Source: Eucalyptus grandis (taxonomy: Eukaryota; Streptophyta; Magnoliopsida; Myrtales; Myrtaceae). Taken from it: a stretch of DNA of 64,000 nt. Positions within the stretch are counted from its first letter, which is position 1. Each line of letters starts with the position of its first letter. The notes beneath the pieces were generated by a model, which did no database searches, was not told where the DNA came from, and saw nothing but the letters and a program-made list of their open reading frames with translations. Position numbers and translations under genes: made by a program. The stretch covers positions 38,330,687-38,394,686 of the forward strand of contig NC_052621.1 in NCBI RefSeq assembly GCF_016545825.1, given 5' to 3'. Positions 52,201 through 64,000 of this stretch are shown piece after piece.

Positions 52201-55187
52201 TCAAGACCAAAAATTGGCTTATTTCATGCAGAAAATAATACTTTCAGTGAAAACATCAAGCCAGCTCATTCTCAAGCACCTGAAGAGTAGCTTTCTCTTC
52301 TTCTGAGAGCTTCTTGTTGGCCACCACTGCTTCTTCAGAGGGACTATCACTGGAATATAAAGGTTTCAAAAGATCAATAACTCCAACCATAATGGTGTGC
52401 AGACTGCAGATCAACCCTTTAGAAAGAGGTTTTAAGAGACGCTAAGGGCACATAACTACCAATGGTCCTTGTTGGCTAGCTAATCCATAGCTGGTTTGGT
52501 TTAATGAGTTTCCTCCATTTCTTTTGCCATGCTGCTAAAAGTTCATTGTGTAGGATATAGACAGATTATTTCTGTGGTTACTTCTCAGTCTATATTCCAA
52601 ATAACTAAAAAGAAAACCTTGAATAATTCTCACCATTAGCAATTTTTATTTGCTTTCGGCCATTCAACTTTTATTAGTTTCACTAAAATTAGTCACATGG
52701 TATATGAGAAATGATTTTAGGGGAAATGAAAAACTAAGTCTAGCTTTCTGTAATTAAACTCTCACACTCACTCACAATGTGATGCGGTGCAAGAGAAGGC
52801 CTAAGCCAAGCTAATGCATAATAGCCAGAAATGAGTAGATAGCCATCACTAATGTCAAAAGTTTGTTAGTGACAATGAGGAGCTTAAGAGCACCTTGAGT
52901 CACAAGAAAGCCCACAAAAAGAACAAGCATGCGAACTGAGTGGAAGAACAGGAGGAAGATCTAGATGGATAGTTTATTATAGAGTAATAGTTCAAGAAAA
53001 CCCACAAGGAAGATAAGAGCATGAGTAGAAATTAGTGAACAGAATCTTTGCCAACAATCAAAGTCTATAATACTAAGAAATCCCACAAATGTGCATTTGC
53101 ACAGGGAAACCACACAATCTTTTAGCGTTTGCTGAGTGCAGACACACATGAGCCTGTCTTAAGTCAAGAAGTCTCATCCAAACAGAAGTGACACTGGAAA
53201 AGGGATCAACACGCCCACAAGTTCAAAGATGCAGAAAAGGCCTTCATTAAAGCGTACCTTCCGGAGGGAAGAAAATCTCCAAGAGCAAAAACCAAACCAA
53301 AGATGACAACTGCTAGTCCAACTCCAATCTATTTGACATTAAAATTCAAATCAGAGGTTTAGGATCAGCTGACCACAATTCCAAAATGTGAACTTCTAAA
53401 TTCAACATGTGATCACAATGATACCTTTGTACCAAGTCCAATGGTTTTATCATCTGTCTCAACCGGTGCATCATAGTCAATAGCTCCAAATCCTTTCATT
53501 TCATCTACTTTTTTCTGCTCAATTGCTGACCTGAAGAGGAAGGATGCTTAGTTTGCTGTAAGAACCTAATCTCTTCCACACGAAGAAAAGGAAGGAGAAA
53601 ATTGAGAAGGAACGGAGAAAATGTTTTCCTGGAGACAATTATCAATTGAAAGATAAGTGTCCAATTCAACCATTTTGGAGAGCTCAGTCAATATGTCACA
53701 ACATGTAAACTAGAGATTGTGACCACACAGAATAATATGCCTGTTCTGGACTCTGAACGGCGCTTCTCTAGCAAGTCCAAGTGACAAGAATGACTTAAAA
53801 GCTAGATGTCTATACGGTTCAGTTGCTGCAGACAGTGAATGTCCCAATGATGCAGGCAGCATCTTGGACACACCTCAATCTTCAGATAGTGTCTCACATA
53901 GTGACGCATGTCATGAAGCAAGGTGTTATATGGTGAGGCCGCACCTTCTAACTGCTTTCAGCCGTTCCTCAAAGTCAAGGTCGGTAGAAGTACTTTTTCT
54001 ATAGTTCCCATCAAACCTGGAACTTACACCAGGTGCCTCTACAAGAAAAGTTCCGCATAAGAGAAATGATGCACAATCAAAGACAGAAATATTTCCTACC
54101 TATGTCATGTAAATACAAGCAAAAAGAAGAAAAAAATAACTCCAAAGAATACAACACAAATGGGCCTTCAGCTGGAGATGAAGAAAACAAATGAAATCAA
54201 AATGAATTGTGCCTTGAAATGCATTACCTAAGAACTCAACAGAGAAGAAACGAAAGACAAAAAGACAATGTGGTTTCACGAACATCCATTTTAAACATGG
54301 TGAACCATGAGCGACACATAGGCATTGACATAACACCAGCAAATACTCAAAGACACACAAGCTGAGACTTCACTAGTGCAGCAGGTGATGCTACCCCACT
54401 TAAATAAAAAAAAAAGAAAAAAAAAGGGAACAAGGGATGAACGTTCTTTCAAAACAGAAAAAGCTATATCCAGGTGGAGCACTCATTCTATTCGACAGTT
54501 GGTCCTAAAATTTTGATCCTACAACCATTTTGTACTCGTAATTTTATGGGGGCACCATTGAGCAGGAAAATCAAATCTAAGAATCTGGGAGTATCATTTG
54601 GAAGCTTCGGTTTTGCCAAGCAGAAGAAAAAAGCACAACATCCATATATGGCTGGCCACGAAAACGAGAGAGATTCATGGACTCACGACTCGGTAGACGA
54701 CCAGGCTGATCGAGCGTGGATTTCCTGCACCGAGCAAAGACATGAGATCAGCGAAACCGACGCGGGGAAACAGCCTGCCAGGACGGAACAATTCACCTAG
54801 GAGATAGCAAACGAAACAAAAGCAAACAAGAAAAAGAACGGGCTTTAAAATGAAGTAGCCGGAATTGCGCTTAAAAACTGCAGAGCCAGAAAATGGGAGT
54901 GCAGGCGATCTTGGGTATACCTCTTTTGGGAGGAGGGATCGCCGTCCTTGGAGATTTTGTTGGTCTGACAATTTGAGAAAAAAGCAAAGTTCACTCCCTG
55001 ACTCAGAACTCGTCATGGAGAAGCACGTGCAGAAGAACAGGAAGAGGGAGAGAAGGTGGCGTACCTTCTTGGTCCCAAAGCCACGCCTCGGGTTGGATTC
55101 GGAGGAGGAGCATGTTATCCGTCGGAGGCCGAATGGGTTGAAGTTCCGGCAGACAGTGGCGGAGTGGGGGGTGGCCGCGAGAGACAT
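46298..55187 (-). CDS. Chloroplast-type TPR membrane protein
   Basis: Fifteen GT-AG exons: 55187-55065, 54964-54921, 54724-54687, 54038-53945, 53530-53425, 53328-53258, 52349-52280, 51780-51718, 51256-51185, 51106-51005, 50481-50407, 49565-49455, 47875-47759, 46986-46930, 46357-46298. They close in frame to 400 residues. The Ser/Arg-rich, acid-poor N terminus (MSLAATPHSATVCRNFNPFG) looks like a plastid transit peptide. One membrane helix lies at about residues 136-154 (IGVGLAVVIFGLVFALGDF). After it come helical repeats typical of tetratricopeptide motifs (TVLEGAAVTLAELGEYTKAA, NDPDAFRLLGDVKFELKDYE, NDFRGYLAKGIILKENGRAG). It resembles SLOW GREEN 1 and the chloroplast-lumen TPR group, but I cannot assign the orthologue. 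Probable role is protein interaction at thylakoid or envelope. Confidence 0.85.
48130..48410 (-). mobile_element. tRNA-derived SINE in TPR gene intron
   Basis: On the minus strand, TAGCCTAGTGATT (48405-48393) fits an A box and AGTTCAATTCT (48361-48351) fits a B box, about 32 bases apart as in tRNA-derived SINEs. About 220 bases of unique body follow. Ends are uncertain and no duplication was read. It lies in the 1.6-kb intron between exons 49565-49455 and 47875-47759, in the same orientation as the gene. Confidence 0.5.
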
Positions 55188-56385
55188 AATCCGAAGGACC
55201 CGCCTCTTCGTCGCTGCGCCGGAGCTCTGGGGATCATCGAAGCATCGTCACTTCAAAAGATGGCACGAAACTACGGTGGTCTTGCTCCGAAAAGGGCGAC
55301 GAAAGAAAATTAGCAACAGTTGCTATCATATCGCCGTCGGCGCCGTTTCAGTTCGCGCTCGCCTTTACCTGTATGGCTTTCGAGCGAGCTGCTCGCTGCT
55401 CATCTCCTGACAGGACCCTCCTAACCATTGGCCAAAACCATATCTAAATCCTTCGCCTGCCACGTCAGTCGTCGACGTGGCCGGGGCAGCACCTACACTA
55501 CGCTTGGCTGGAGGATGGAAGAGGGAGCTGAGATTGACTTAAGCAATGGCCAGAATTACTCTTCCCCCATTAGTTCATTTAAGCCCATAGAATGAATTGC
55601 AAAGGGGGAAATGTGAACAAAAAAATGGTCACGCTCGACGGGCATGGCAATCCAATGGCGTTCTTTCAGCAAATCGATCTTCGAAACCAAATCTCGAATA
55701 AAAAGTTCTAACCTTTCCCTTCTCGAGAATGCGCCAATAATAATGTGGAGCGAGTCATTACATCATCTACAACATCGGCACGGAGACATGAATCGTCTTT
55801 GCTGGAATTCTTATTGACGTCATAAACTCTTGTTACTATTTGCACTTCTGATAAAGTGAAATCTCTCTGTAGCACGAAAAATGTACCATTTCCTTGAGGG
55901 GACAAAGAAACCGCCCAATCTCGGTCCATATTATATAACCTTTTTTTAACAAAAAAAAAAAAGAAAAATCTTTTCAGAGCCGATTACATTTCCGTGTTGC
56001 TTAAAGATTTTTTATTCCCAGAATTCGGAATGTTATTAGAACTCAACGGACCAATATCAGTGATAATAAAAGTCAAGAGTTGGAACCCGAGGGCGCCTCT
56101 TTAATCTTAAAGTTCAGGTCTTTAGTAGGAGTAACAACGTCGGATATCGCCGTGCTCCCTTGTTATCCACCACAGGACGATGCGACAACGAAGGGGCGAC
56201 GGGTACATGGCGGCTGGCGACGATGACCCACGGACTGCTCCTCCTCTGTTTTCAAATACGGAATTGGAAAAAGAGAAACCCAACAACAAATCAAGATAGT
56301 CCCGAGTTCGAATTGGATTGATGGGCAATGGCGGAAAGCAACAAAGGATCAGTCTACTACTGCTGCTGCTGCTCCAGTTTGGCTT
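55188..56385. other. Intergenic DNA upstream of the TPR gene
   Basis: GC-rich 5' flank of the TPR gene (about 55188-55500), then AT-richer DNA. A minus frame at 55929-55708 (DWAVSLSPQGNGTFF and onward) resembles no family I can name and was not called. The right end should hold the 3' UTR of the small gene at 56386. Confidence 0.55.
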
Positions 56386-56847
56386 TCATTGGTGACGGTG
56401 AGGATCCGTGACGGAGGTCCAAATCTGAGAGAGGGAGCGCAGCACGTGGGGAAAGAGGCTCCCCATCCCGTTGAGGGCGGCCCCGGAAGCCACCCCGATG
56501 GCGAACGCCCCCGCGTACCCGGGCTTGGAGTCCACCTTCATCTCCAGCACGGCGAGCCGGCCGTTGACGGCGTCCAGCCTCCGGGGGGGTTGGTCGGGCG
56601 GGGCCTTGTTGTCGGCCCTGGGGCCCCGGGAGGAGGAGACGACGCGGAAGAGCAACTTCTGGAGGTCGTCAATGGCCTTGAGGGAGGCCTGGCGGGAGTC
56701 CAGTCCCTGAGACTCGTAGTGGGAGAGGAGATCCTGAGGGGAGGGCATCTTGGGCATCTTGGGCATCTTCTTCATCTGACCGGGGGCCTCCGCCTTCGTC
56801 TTCTCCTGCCCTGGGAGTGCGCCCATGGGGTTCCCCGGCTTCTGCAT
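56386..56847 (-). CDS. Conserved plant protein of unknown function
   Basis: Intronless, 153 residues, ATG at 56847 just after a GA/CT-rich 5' leader (about 56860-56892). The N terminus is Pro/Met/Lys-rich (MKKMPKMPKMPSPQDLLSHY). A helical block YESQGLDSRQASLKAIDDLQ-KLLFRVVSS follows, then LDAVNGRLAVLEMKVDSKPG. A Gly/Ala-rich stretch (about 115-135, GAFAIGVASGAALNGMGSLF) could be a weak membrane or glycine-zipper helix. I recognise the DLLSHYESQGLD and MKVDSKPGY blocks as a pattern conserved across plants, without a known function. The coding part is far more GC-rich than its surroundings. Confidence 0.75.
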   Translation of the reverse strand: MQKPGNPMGALPGQEKTKAEAPGQMKKMPKMPKMPSPQDLLSHYESQGLDSRQASLKAIDDLQKLLFRVVSSSRGPRADNKAPPDQPPRRLDAVNGRLAVLEMKVDSKPGYAGAFAIGVASGAALNGMGSLFPHVLRSLSQIWTSVTDPHRHQ

Positions 56848-58163
56848 CCTCCTCTTCCTTCACACAAAGAGAGAGAGAGAGAGAGAGAGTTGGGGAGTGA
56901 AGTTTTGGGGGGGGCTTTTTTGGACAAAACCCTAGAGTGTGGAGCTGCAAGCCGGCAACGCCGCTCGCTGGTGCTGCAGGATGGGCTTGTCTCCTCAGAG
57001 AGGGAAAGGGATAAGGAGGAGAAGAAACCGGGACCTGGAAAAAGACCAAAAGTGGGATCGGCGAAGCTACTCTTCCGTTCTTTCTGCTTTTCAAGTTCGC
57101 TCCAACTCCGACTTGGCGAAATCAATGTGGGTTTTAGACCTTGGGCTTGGGCTTGGGCCCAAAGTAGCTGATCTCCGCTATTTCTTTTTCTTTTGGGTGG
57201 ATTTCCTCGAATGTCGAGAGGTTATTGCTCGAGGGGATGTTGACGTTTTTCTCTTGATCGCGGCACATTGTCTGCCTTCCCCAGATTCGCGAAATGACCA
57301 CAAATACCTCTTATAAATCACATCACAAGGAATGACATGATCAGTCGTCGATCTTCTCTTGATGCCACCTCGCCTTATCTTTCCTTCTTTAACGAACTTG
57401 TTATCAATGTTTTTGACTTCCTTCAGAAGAGTCAGCCATGAGTCATGGGTGCTGCTGATGAAAGGCCCATTTAATTTGTGAGCGTCGGTCATACAGAACC
57501 TAATTTTAGCGCTCTGCAATTGAAATCCAATGGTACTCATAAAAACTCTTCGAGACGTGCGCACCTACTTTTTGTTTTAGCGCGCTTCGGTGAAGCCTAA
57601 ATCAACTTTCTTGCGATTCAACAAGTCCATCTCTTTTGGTAATTTAAAGAGGGCACGCGCTTTCATTGATTCGATACATTCGAGATTCACTCCTTGAATA
57701 CTCGTGTTAAAGAGTTGGAACTCAAAAATGATGAAAAAGATTAGCAAAATTCCTAGTAGTCTGACTGCACGAAGAACAGAACCAACACCATTCCAAAGAA
57801 AGCTACCTAATCTCAATGAAGCAGTATTTCATGACAGCAGAGAATTACAAAACTGCGCATCCACGCCCAACCAAGCCCCCCCTACTGAGCTGCCACAACT
57901 CACGGCACTAGAGTAGCCTTCGTTCCTAACTTAAAAGCCCCCAACAGATTTTCTGCTACACCAGGTGTACTAGAATGAATAGCAACTTAAACGTCTCTTT
58001 TATTCAAACAAAGATGTTAGTATGACATTCAATTCGACACCCTGGGGATATACATCAAATCAAAAACTCCTATCTAATGCATTTGGCAAAGTATACTACT
58101 CAGATGAAGATGGGTGCCGGCTTGGATTCACTATTGAAAATCCCGGTATATATGGACAAACTC
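56848..58163. other. Intergenic DNA with a possible gene fragment
   Basis: Promoter and leader of the small gene at the left and PPase 3' UTR at the right (to about 58.0 kb). Between them, minus-strand frames without ATG starts (57564-57178 and 57816-57577) may be remnants; the second is listed separately. Confidence 0.5.
57577..57816 (-). pseudogene. Possible N-terminal membrane-anchor gene fragment
   Basis: An open stretch of about 79 codons reading RLGSFLWNGVGSVLRAVRLL followed by a strongly hydrophobic segment GILLIFFIIFEFQLF, like the signal anchor of a type II membrane protein such as a Golgi glycosyltransferase. There is no in-frame ATG (the frame opens at TTG, with a stop a few codons upstream) and no catalytic domain follows. 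It is therefore either an exon relic or chance. Confidence 0.25.
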
Positions 58164-61100
58164 TCACAGAAACACAGGAGCCATGACAAGTGTTATAGTT
58201 GCAAGCATCTTTATCAGCACATGCAAGGATGGTCCAGCCGTGTCCTTGAAGGGGTCACCCACACTGCATCCGACAGACCAAAATCAGTAAGCAATTAGGT
58301 TATTGCTGTTCATGTGTAAAGAGGGAATTATCACAAGGTTTTCAAATTCTGGCAGATACAGTAGCAGCATACAAGAGCACAAATGAGCGTGTCATAAAAA
58401 GCACAGCAAGCACACATAGGAAGGCATGACCATGCATCTTTATGCAATCCCATCAAACATAATCACCACTTATTTTATAAGATGTTCTCGCCCTTATTTA
58501 AGCAAAATGGCAAAGTTTTGTCAAACTCACGTGTCTCCAGTGACTGCAGCTTTATGACTCTCACTACCCTTGCCCCCAAAAGCTCCTGTCTCAATGTACT
58601 TCTTCGCATTATCCCAGGCACCACCTGCTGTATTCAGGAAGAGAGCCATAAGAATACCAGAAACTGTAGCGAACATTAGAAAGGCAGCCACAACTTTGGC
58701 CCCAAGAAGAGGATGTCCTGTGTAATGCCCCAAAATCCGGAAAATAAGACCTGCAAAGATACGTGCAAAGATTAGTGACCATGGCGGACATCTCATTGCC
58801 TACACAACATAAGCTTATAGCTCAGAAGTGGCCGAGGAGGAGAAACAACAGACAAGAAGTCATGACCTACTTATCATCCAACTAACAATAAGTTCACACA
58901 ATATGAACAATTACGACCCACCAATTGCTATAGGTGAAACAATAGCCAAAGCCCCGGGTTTTATCATCTCCTTCAATGATGCAGATGCTACTATGGCAAC
59001 ACATCGACCATAATCAGGCTTCTCCGTGTAGTCCTGAGCCAACAAAAGAAGGATATGGTCATCAAGTAACCTGACCAAAATAAGCACCAGAGAATACACT
59101 CTGATAATAGATACCCACCATTATACCAGGCCTCTCAATAAATTGTCTCCTCACTTCAGCAACAACCTCTTGTGCAGTTCGGCCAACAGCTGAACAGGCC
59201 CATGCACTAAATAAAAAAATAAGCATGGATCCTAGCAACCCCCCAACAAAGACTTCTGGAATTGCAATGTCGACCTGAATATCAAATAACAGTTGCGGGG
59301 TGAGATGCTACACTCAAAAGCTATTGAAATAGAAGGATTTACATGACCGAGAAATCACCCACCTCTTTAAAAGATTCACGAGCAAATGAAGACACCTCAT
59401 CCATGTAAGCACTGAACAGAAGAAAAGATGCAAGTGCAGCTGATCCAATTGCAAAACCTTTGGTTGTAGCTTTAGTGGTGTTACCCACTGCATCTAGAAG
59501 ATCAGTAATTTCCCGAACGCTTTCTGGCTGCATGAAATAAATGCATGCATGTGAGGGTCCACACCATTCAAATTTAGGAAAGAGCTTAAAATTCTCTCAA
59601 CTAAAGGTTTTTCGACCTTTCCTTCAAGTTAATTTTTTTTAATGAAGTGGAAATTTAAAAGAAATACAGTCATTACCTGCTGACTCATCTCCACAATTCC
59701 ACCAGCATTATCAGCTATTGGACCAAACATATCCATAGTGAGAATATAGCCAGCAGTGCTGAGCATGCCCATTGTCGCTACGGCTGTTCCAAAGAGACCT
59801 CCAGTTGGATTGCCAGCCTCATCCAGTAAACCACAACTTTGGCCCAGCCAGAAAGCTGAAACTATCGATACACTTATAACAAGGACTGGAAGAGCTGTTG
59901 ATTCCAAACCCAAGCTTACTCCAGCAATTATGTTAGTCCCATGACCTGTGGTGCTAGAAAGAGCTAGCGTGCGCACGGGCTCATGCTTGTAGTCTGTGTA
60001 ATACTTTGTGATCCATACAAAAACATAGGCTGTCATAATACCAACCAGTCCGCACAAAGCAAAGTTCAGCCATGCAGAAGGGGCTTGTTCAGTATAAAGC
60101 ATCCACCGTGTAGACTGTGTAGATTTCAATCCAGTAAAATCAAGTGTCAGAACCTATTCACATGACTTATACCAAAAATAGAGGCAAGGGCAAGTTGGTG
60201 AATTTTAAATTTGACAAACAACAGAAATAATTACAAGAAAGCGTTTTCTGCATCTGTATCCTTCAATGAATACTGAAAGCAAAGGAAAAAAATTTGAGAA
60301 CAGTCAGAGAAACAATACCGCGGCAAAAGCAAGAACGGCTAAAACTATAGAAACAGAGTATCCTTTCTGAAGAATTGCCATTGGATCCTCAATGGACGCC
60401 TTCAGACCAGATTCACGTGTTCCTCTGATCGAAAGTATTCCAACTGACGACACTACCAGGTCAAAGGAATGGACAACAAGAGGAAACAAGATGAAGCCGG
60501 ATGGATCTGCATGAAAGCAAACCACCAAATTAGTCTTCGTAAATAAGCAAAGAAGTGCAGTGGTTGTCACTTCAATCTGTGATTTCTTAACATCTTCAGC
60601 ATGGAGAATTGTGTGACAACTTCCATCGAGTTGATTTTCAAAGATGAAACTCTTACAAAATTACAACCATTTTGTTTTGGCTATTAAAAATGCAACTTGA
60701 GAGACCATTTTATGAACGAGAGTGGATCATTACAACTTTGTTATTTTCCATGTTCACTCAGAGAAACCACAACCACCTCTGTAGGTTGTTCGGTGAGCTC
60801 TGGATGAGATTTTTGGGATGAACTTTCCAACTTATTGTTTGATAGAGGTCCTCTATTATGTTTGGTAGAATGTAGGGTTCAAGAATTGTACTTGTATGCT
60901 GTTTTCTTACAGAGTTTGGCATTTTCAACTTTAAGCCGTAAGGCATTATGTACCCATAAAGAAAGCACCTTTCCCCAATTGTTAGCTCTCCCATTAAAAA
61001 GATACTCCATTGATTGATTGACTTTTAAATGTCTCACGTTTCTGCTTTCAGTCACAAATGCTGAAGAAGAAATTTTAATTAGAGTCAATACTGAAGCCAC

Positions 61101-63939
61101 AGAAGCACAGAAGCATTTATCCCCAATCAAAATAGATGCTGTACATTAACCAGTCTTTCCAGCTCTAAAGTAACAAATAACACTCCCGTGTCCTAAATTT
61201 TCACCACTCACAGTAGTTCAATCATTGAACTAACTGTGAGTGTGATCAGATTATCAAAACTTCCAATTCAACTTCACTCATTCGGACTTACACATTGGCT
61301 AAGTGAACTTTGCTGCAACACAACTTCCAAACTAAACTATCAAGACACACCAAGCTTTAGTTTGGAGAATAAATAAATAAAAACCATTGTGACATACAGT
61401 TCAAAAAAGAAAATGAAAATTATGTTTTACTTGACAGGCCTCTCTCTCCTATATATTGCAACAGTAGTTGGGTTGCACCCCTTTAAATTCATACTACAAT
61501 GGGCTATATCATGCCGAAAGAACTGCTCGATTCAAACATGTGTAACTTTAAATTCAACATAAGTGTATGGCCAGAAAGAATATATACCAAGAAATGTGTC
61601 ATTTCTTCATCTATCTTACTTTTGTACTAAAAGACCTGATTATTTCTCTGTTGGGGCAGGAAGACTTGCCTTCAATTTTACAACGTTGGGCCATTGTTCC
61701 TCCAAGTATCATAGCACTAATGATTTCAGCTGCAATACTTTCAAAAAGATCAGCCCCTCGAGCTGCACAATCACCCACATTATCTCCTACCTACAATGAA
61801 CAAACTTAAGTCTGCTGCTCAGAAGATAATTTGCTTCGCAGGAAAAGTTCCTACCCATAGAGCCAAAATTGCTAAAGAATTTGGCAAACAGACAAATTTA
61901 GCTGAACGAATGCTTAGAAGCCAGCTTTAGGATTCTTATCTCAGCACACACCAATGGAAGAGAAAGAACATACAAAAGAAAGGGCGACGTGGACAGAAGG
62001 CACCTATCTGAGCCACAGGGTCTAGGACTGTGGAGGAAAAAGGCTTGCTTCTTGATGCTACAAATGGACTAATGTATTTACATATCTAGAGTAACACAAG
62101 GATGCCAAATCAACAGCACGAAGTAACACGGCTCCAACAACACTTGCATTATGAGCAACCAACAATTCAAGTCCTTTTTTAAAATAACTGCTCAACTAAG
62201 GATGCCAAATCAGGTTCATTACATTAAAACATTCATTCACCACAAAGGTTGTGAAAATCATTCATTTCTGGTGAATTACTTATCATGCACCTTGTGTCTT
62301 TGTGGATTGTCTATTTATATACGATGGATATTTTTTAAATCCTGAGCTTAAAGCAATGAACTCTTTCCCCAATATTACCAAATGCCACAACTGAAGAAAA
62401 CTGCATCTCCCCAAACAACCATCCCCAATCTTCACTTTTAAAACTCAGTCAACAAATCAACACAAACAATGCATCATATTGGAACCCAGGAGACCTGATG
62501 ACTGAGAAAAACAGACCAACCTCCTATCATCCAAAGAAGAAGCCAAATGTGTGATGCTATTCTCCATGAGATGTGTAAAGAAAATAGAAATTGGGAGTGC
62601 AAGTAAAATAACATCATGTAACTGTCTCACCAACCATATAAATGGTCCTGACCTCTAGAAACAAAAATTTACAATGCTAATAAAGAAACTTGCAAAAAAA
62701 CAGTAATACATGTCTGCACCATGAAGCAAATAATCTTTGGTCTTAGAAAGCACAAGTGAACAACCAATTACCAAATCAGCAATTACAGCAGGATTCCGTG
62801 GATCATCTTCCGGTATTCCCTGCTCTACTTTGCCCACGAGGTCAGCACCGACATCAGCTGCTTTTGTATATATTCCACCACCCAGCTGAGCAAACAGAGC
62901 CACAAATGATGCTCCAAAACCATATCCGACCAATAGAAGGGGCACTGCAAATAACAAACATAGAAGTCATGTCGTAGACTTTATAACGTCATTGCCCCTC
63001 CAAAGGCACCGTTCAAACATCGCACACACCCCCCTCTTTTCCTCTCTCTCTCTCTCTCTCTCTCGGGAAAGCAAACAAAAATTGATGCCATGTATTGCAC
63101 ATGCTAGAATACCCTATTAGCATTTGTGGCCTAATGTACTGATAAATGGATCTTAGGAATGAATCTCACTCTGCACTGAACAACAACAAGAATGCTCCAT
63201 GCATAATATAGTCCTTGATTTACAAAACAATAAGGAGCTAACCATAGATGATCGACTAAAACTTATGCCAGAGCATAAGCTTTTTTACTTTAAGGCACTA
63301 TATCTATGGAAAACTCAAGGAGTAATCGAGACATACATTCAGTAACCTTCATGGAACCTGGAGAGTCCACATCCAGCCAAACATAAAATGTAGCATATAG
63401 GATAGCTATTCCAATAACAGCCATGCCGACCACCACCAATGCAGAGAAGCCGCCCGCACGAACAGCTATCTGTACATAATTCTCATTGATAGTGACATAA
63501 TCCAATATTTTACCAACAAATAATCAGCACAGAAGAAGATGAAAAACCTGCAATGCCTCTCTTGCCGATCGTCTGGCAGCACTAGAGACTCGAACGTTTG
63601 CACGAACAGACACCCACATACCAACGTAGCCCGCAATACCTGAACACAAAGCCCCCAGAAGAAATGCAGCAACAGTGATAAAAGCAGATGCTGACCTGTA
63701 CCAATGAGCCCAATGAATATGCTTGTCAATTGATGGATAAAAAAGAAGAGGAAAAGACTACACTCAACCAGTAACAGTGGAAATCACCTCCCCAGACCAG
63801 AAGATTCTTGTTGTGGTGAGGGAGTGCGAAACAGATAAATGCTGAGGATGACTAAAGCTAGTAATACTGCCATCTTGGAGATAGTCCCATACTGGGTCCT
63901 AAGAAAACCTTCAGCGCCATCACGAATAGCATCTGATAT
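58164..63939 (-). CDS. AVP2: Type II H+-translocating inorganic pyrophosphatase (5' end outside window)
   Basis: Integral membrane pump that couples PPi hydrolysis to H+ transport, on Golgi-related membranes in the plant type II class. Twelve exons in the window: 63939-63788, 63695-63548, 63469-63337, 62944-62772, 61790-61670, 60506-60319, 60114-59677, 59527-59363, 59274-59119, 59033-58922, 58750-58531, 58263-58164 (TGA). They code 701 residues from [20 protein letters not shown] to LVMAPVFL; about 100 N-terminal residues are missing. PPi/Mg sites are intact: [11 protein letters not shown], then [12 protein letters not shown] across the next exon. [10 protein letters not shown] carries Lys where K+-dependent enzymes have Ala, marking the K+-independent class. 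The intron after 61670 uses a GC donor. At least a dozen hydrophobic helices are visible. Confidence 0.95.
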
Positions 63940-64000
63940 CTAAACAAGTGATATCATAAGTTCAAAATGGTCAGACGAAAAAAAAAACTTAAGCCCAGAA

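Noticed and set aside
54865..55410. Plus-strand frame of 181 codons
   Set aside because: It is antisense to TPR gene exons 1-2, which splice cleanly on the minus strand; no domain is present.
55708..55929. Minus-strand frame reading DWAVSLSPQGNGTFF
   Set aside because: It has the look of protein sequence but no family could be named and no exon partner was found.
56389..57171. Plus-strand frame of 260 codons
   Set aside because: It is antisense to the small conserved minus-strand gene and its leader; composition is Gly/Arg/Leu filler from GC-rich DNA.

Overview
The window is nuclear DNA of a flowering plant. Spliced genes with GT-AG introns, plant-restricted families (SAUR, DUF1666, BT1-like carrier, type II H+-pyrophosphatase), AT-rich intergenic DNA and abundant transposon debris all point to a eudicot. 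GC-rich, arginine/alanine-coding repeat cores inside inverted-repeat elements remind me of woody eudicots such as Myrtaceae, but the species cannot be fixed from this sequence.

Layout. 1-7361 (+): 3' part of the Mediator subunit 8 gene, with glutamine tracts. 8025-9900 (-): a small two-exon proline-rich gene beside a decayed tandem copy, converging on MED8. 11296-17664 (-): complete 20-exon gene for V-ATPase catalytic subunit A (623 aa). It is head-to-head, across about 470 bp, with an intronless DUF3820 gene (18136-18915, +). 20808-23227 (+): DUF1666 protein (430 aa). 23.6-25.8 kb: two inverted-repeat elements. 26290-29226 (-): mitochondrial carrier of the BTL1 type (359 aa). 29.2-44.2 kb holds no convincing host gene: it carries microsatellites, a degenerate Ty1/copia retrotransposon with both LTRs (31738-37106, minus orientation), two further inverted-repeat elements and a near-perfect hairpin. 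44215-44751 (+): intronless SAUR gene. 46298-55187 (-): 15-exon chloroplast-type TPR membrane protein (400 aa). 56386-56847 (-): small conserved plant protein of unknown function. 58164 to the right edge (-): K+-independent (type II) H+-translocating pyrophosphatase, 5' end outside the window.

The genes do not form an operon or cluster. Two encode endomembrane proton pumps (V-ATPase A and type II PPase), which probably sit near each other by chance. Exon coordinates were derived by hand from splice signals and reading-frame closure; every listed gene model closes in frame. I found no clear undescribed biological system. The most informative oddities are a poly(A) tract flanked by a 19-bp duplication inside a V-ATPase intron, a GC-AG intron in the PPase gene, a decayed tandem gene copy, a 16-bp-arm palindrome and several anonymous inverted-repeat element families.
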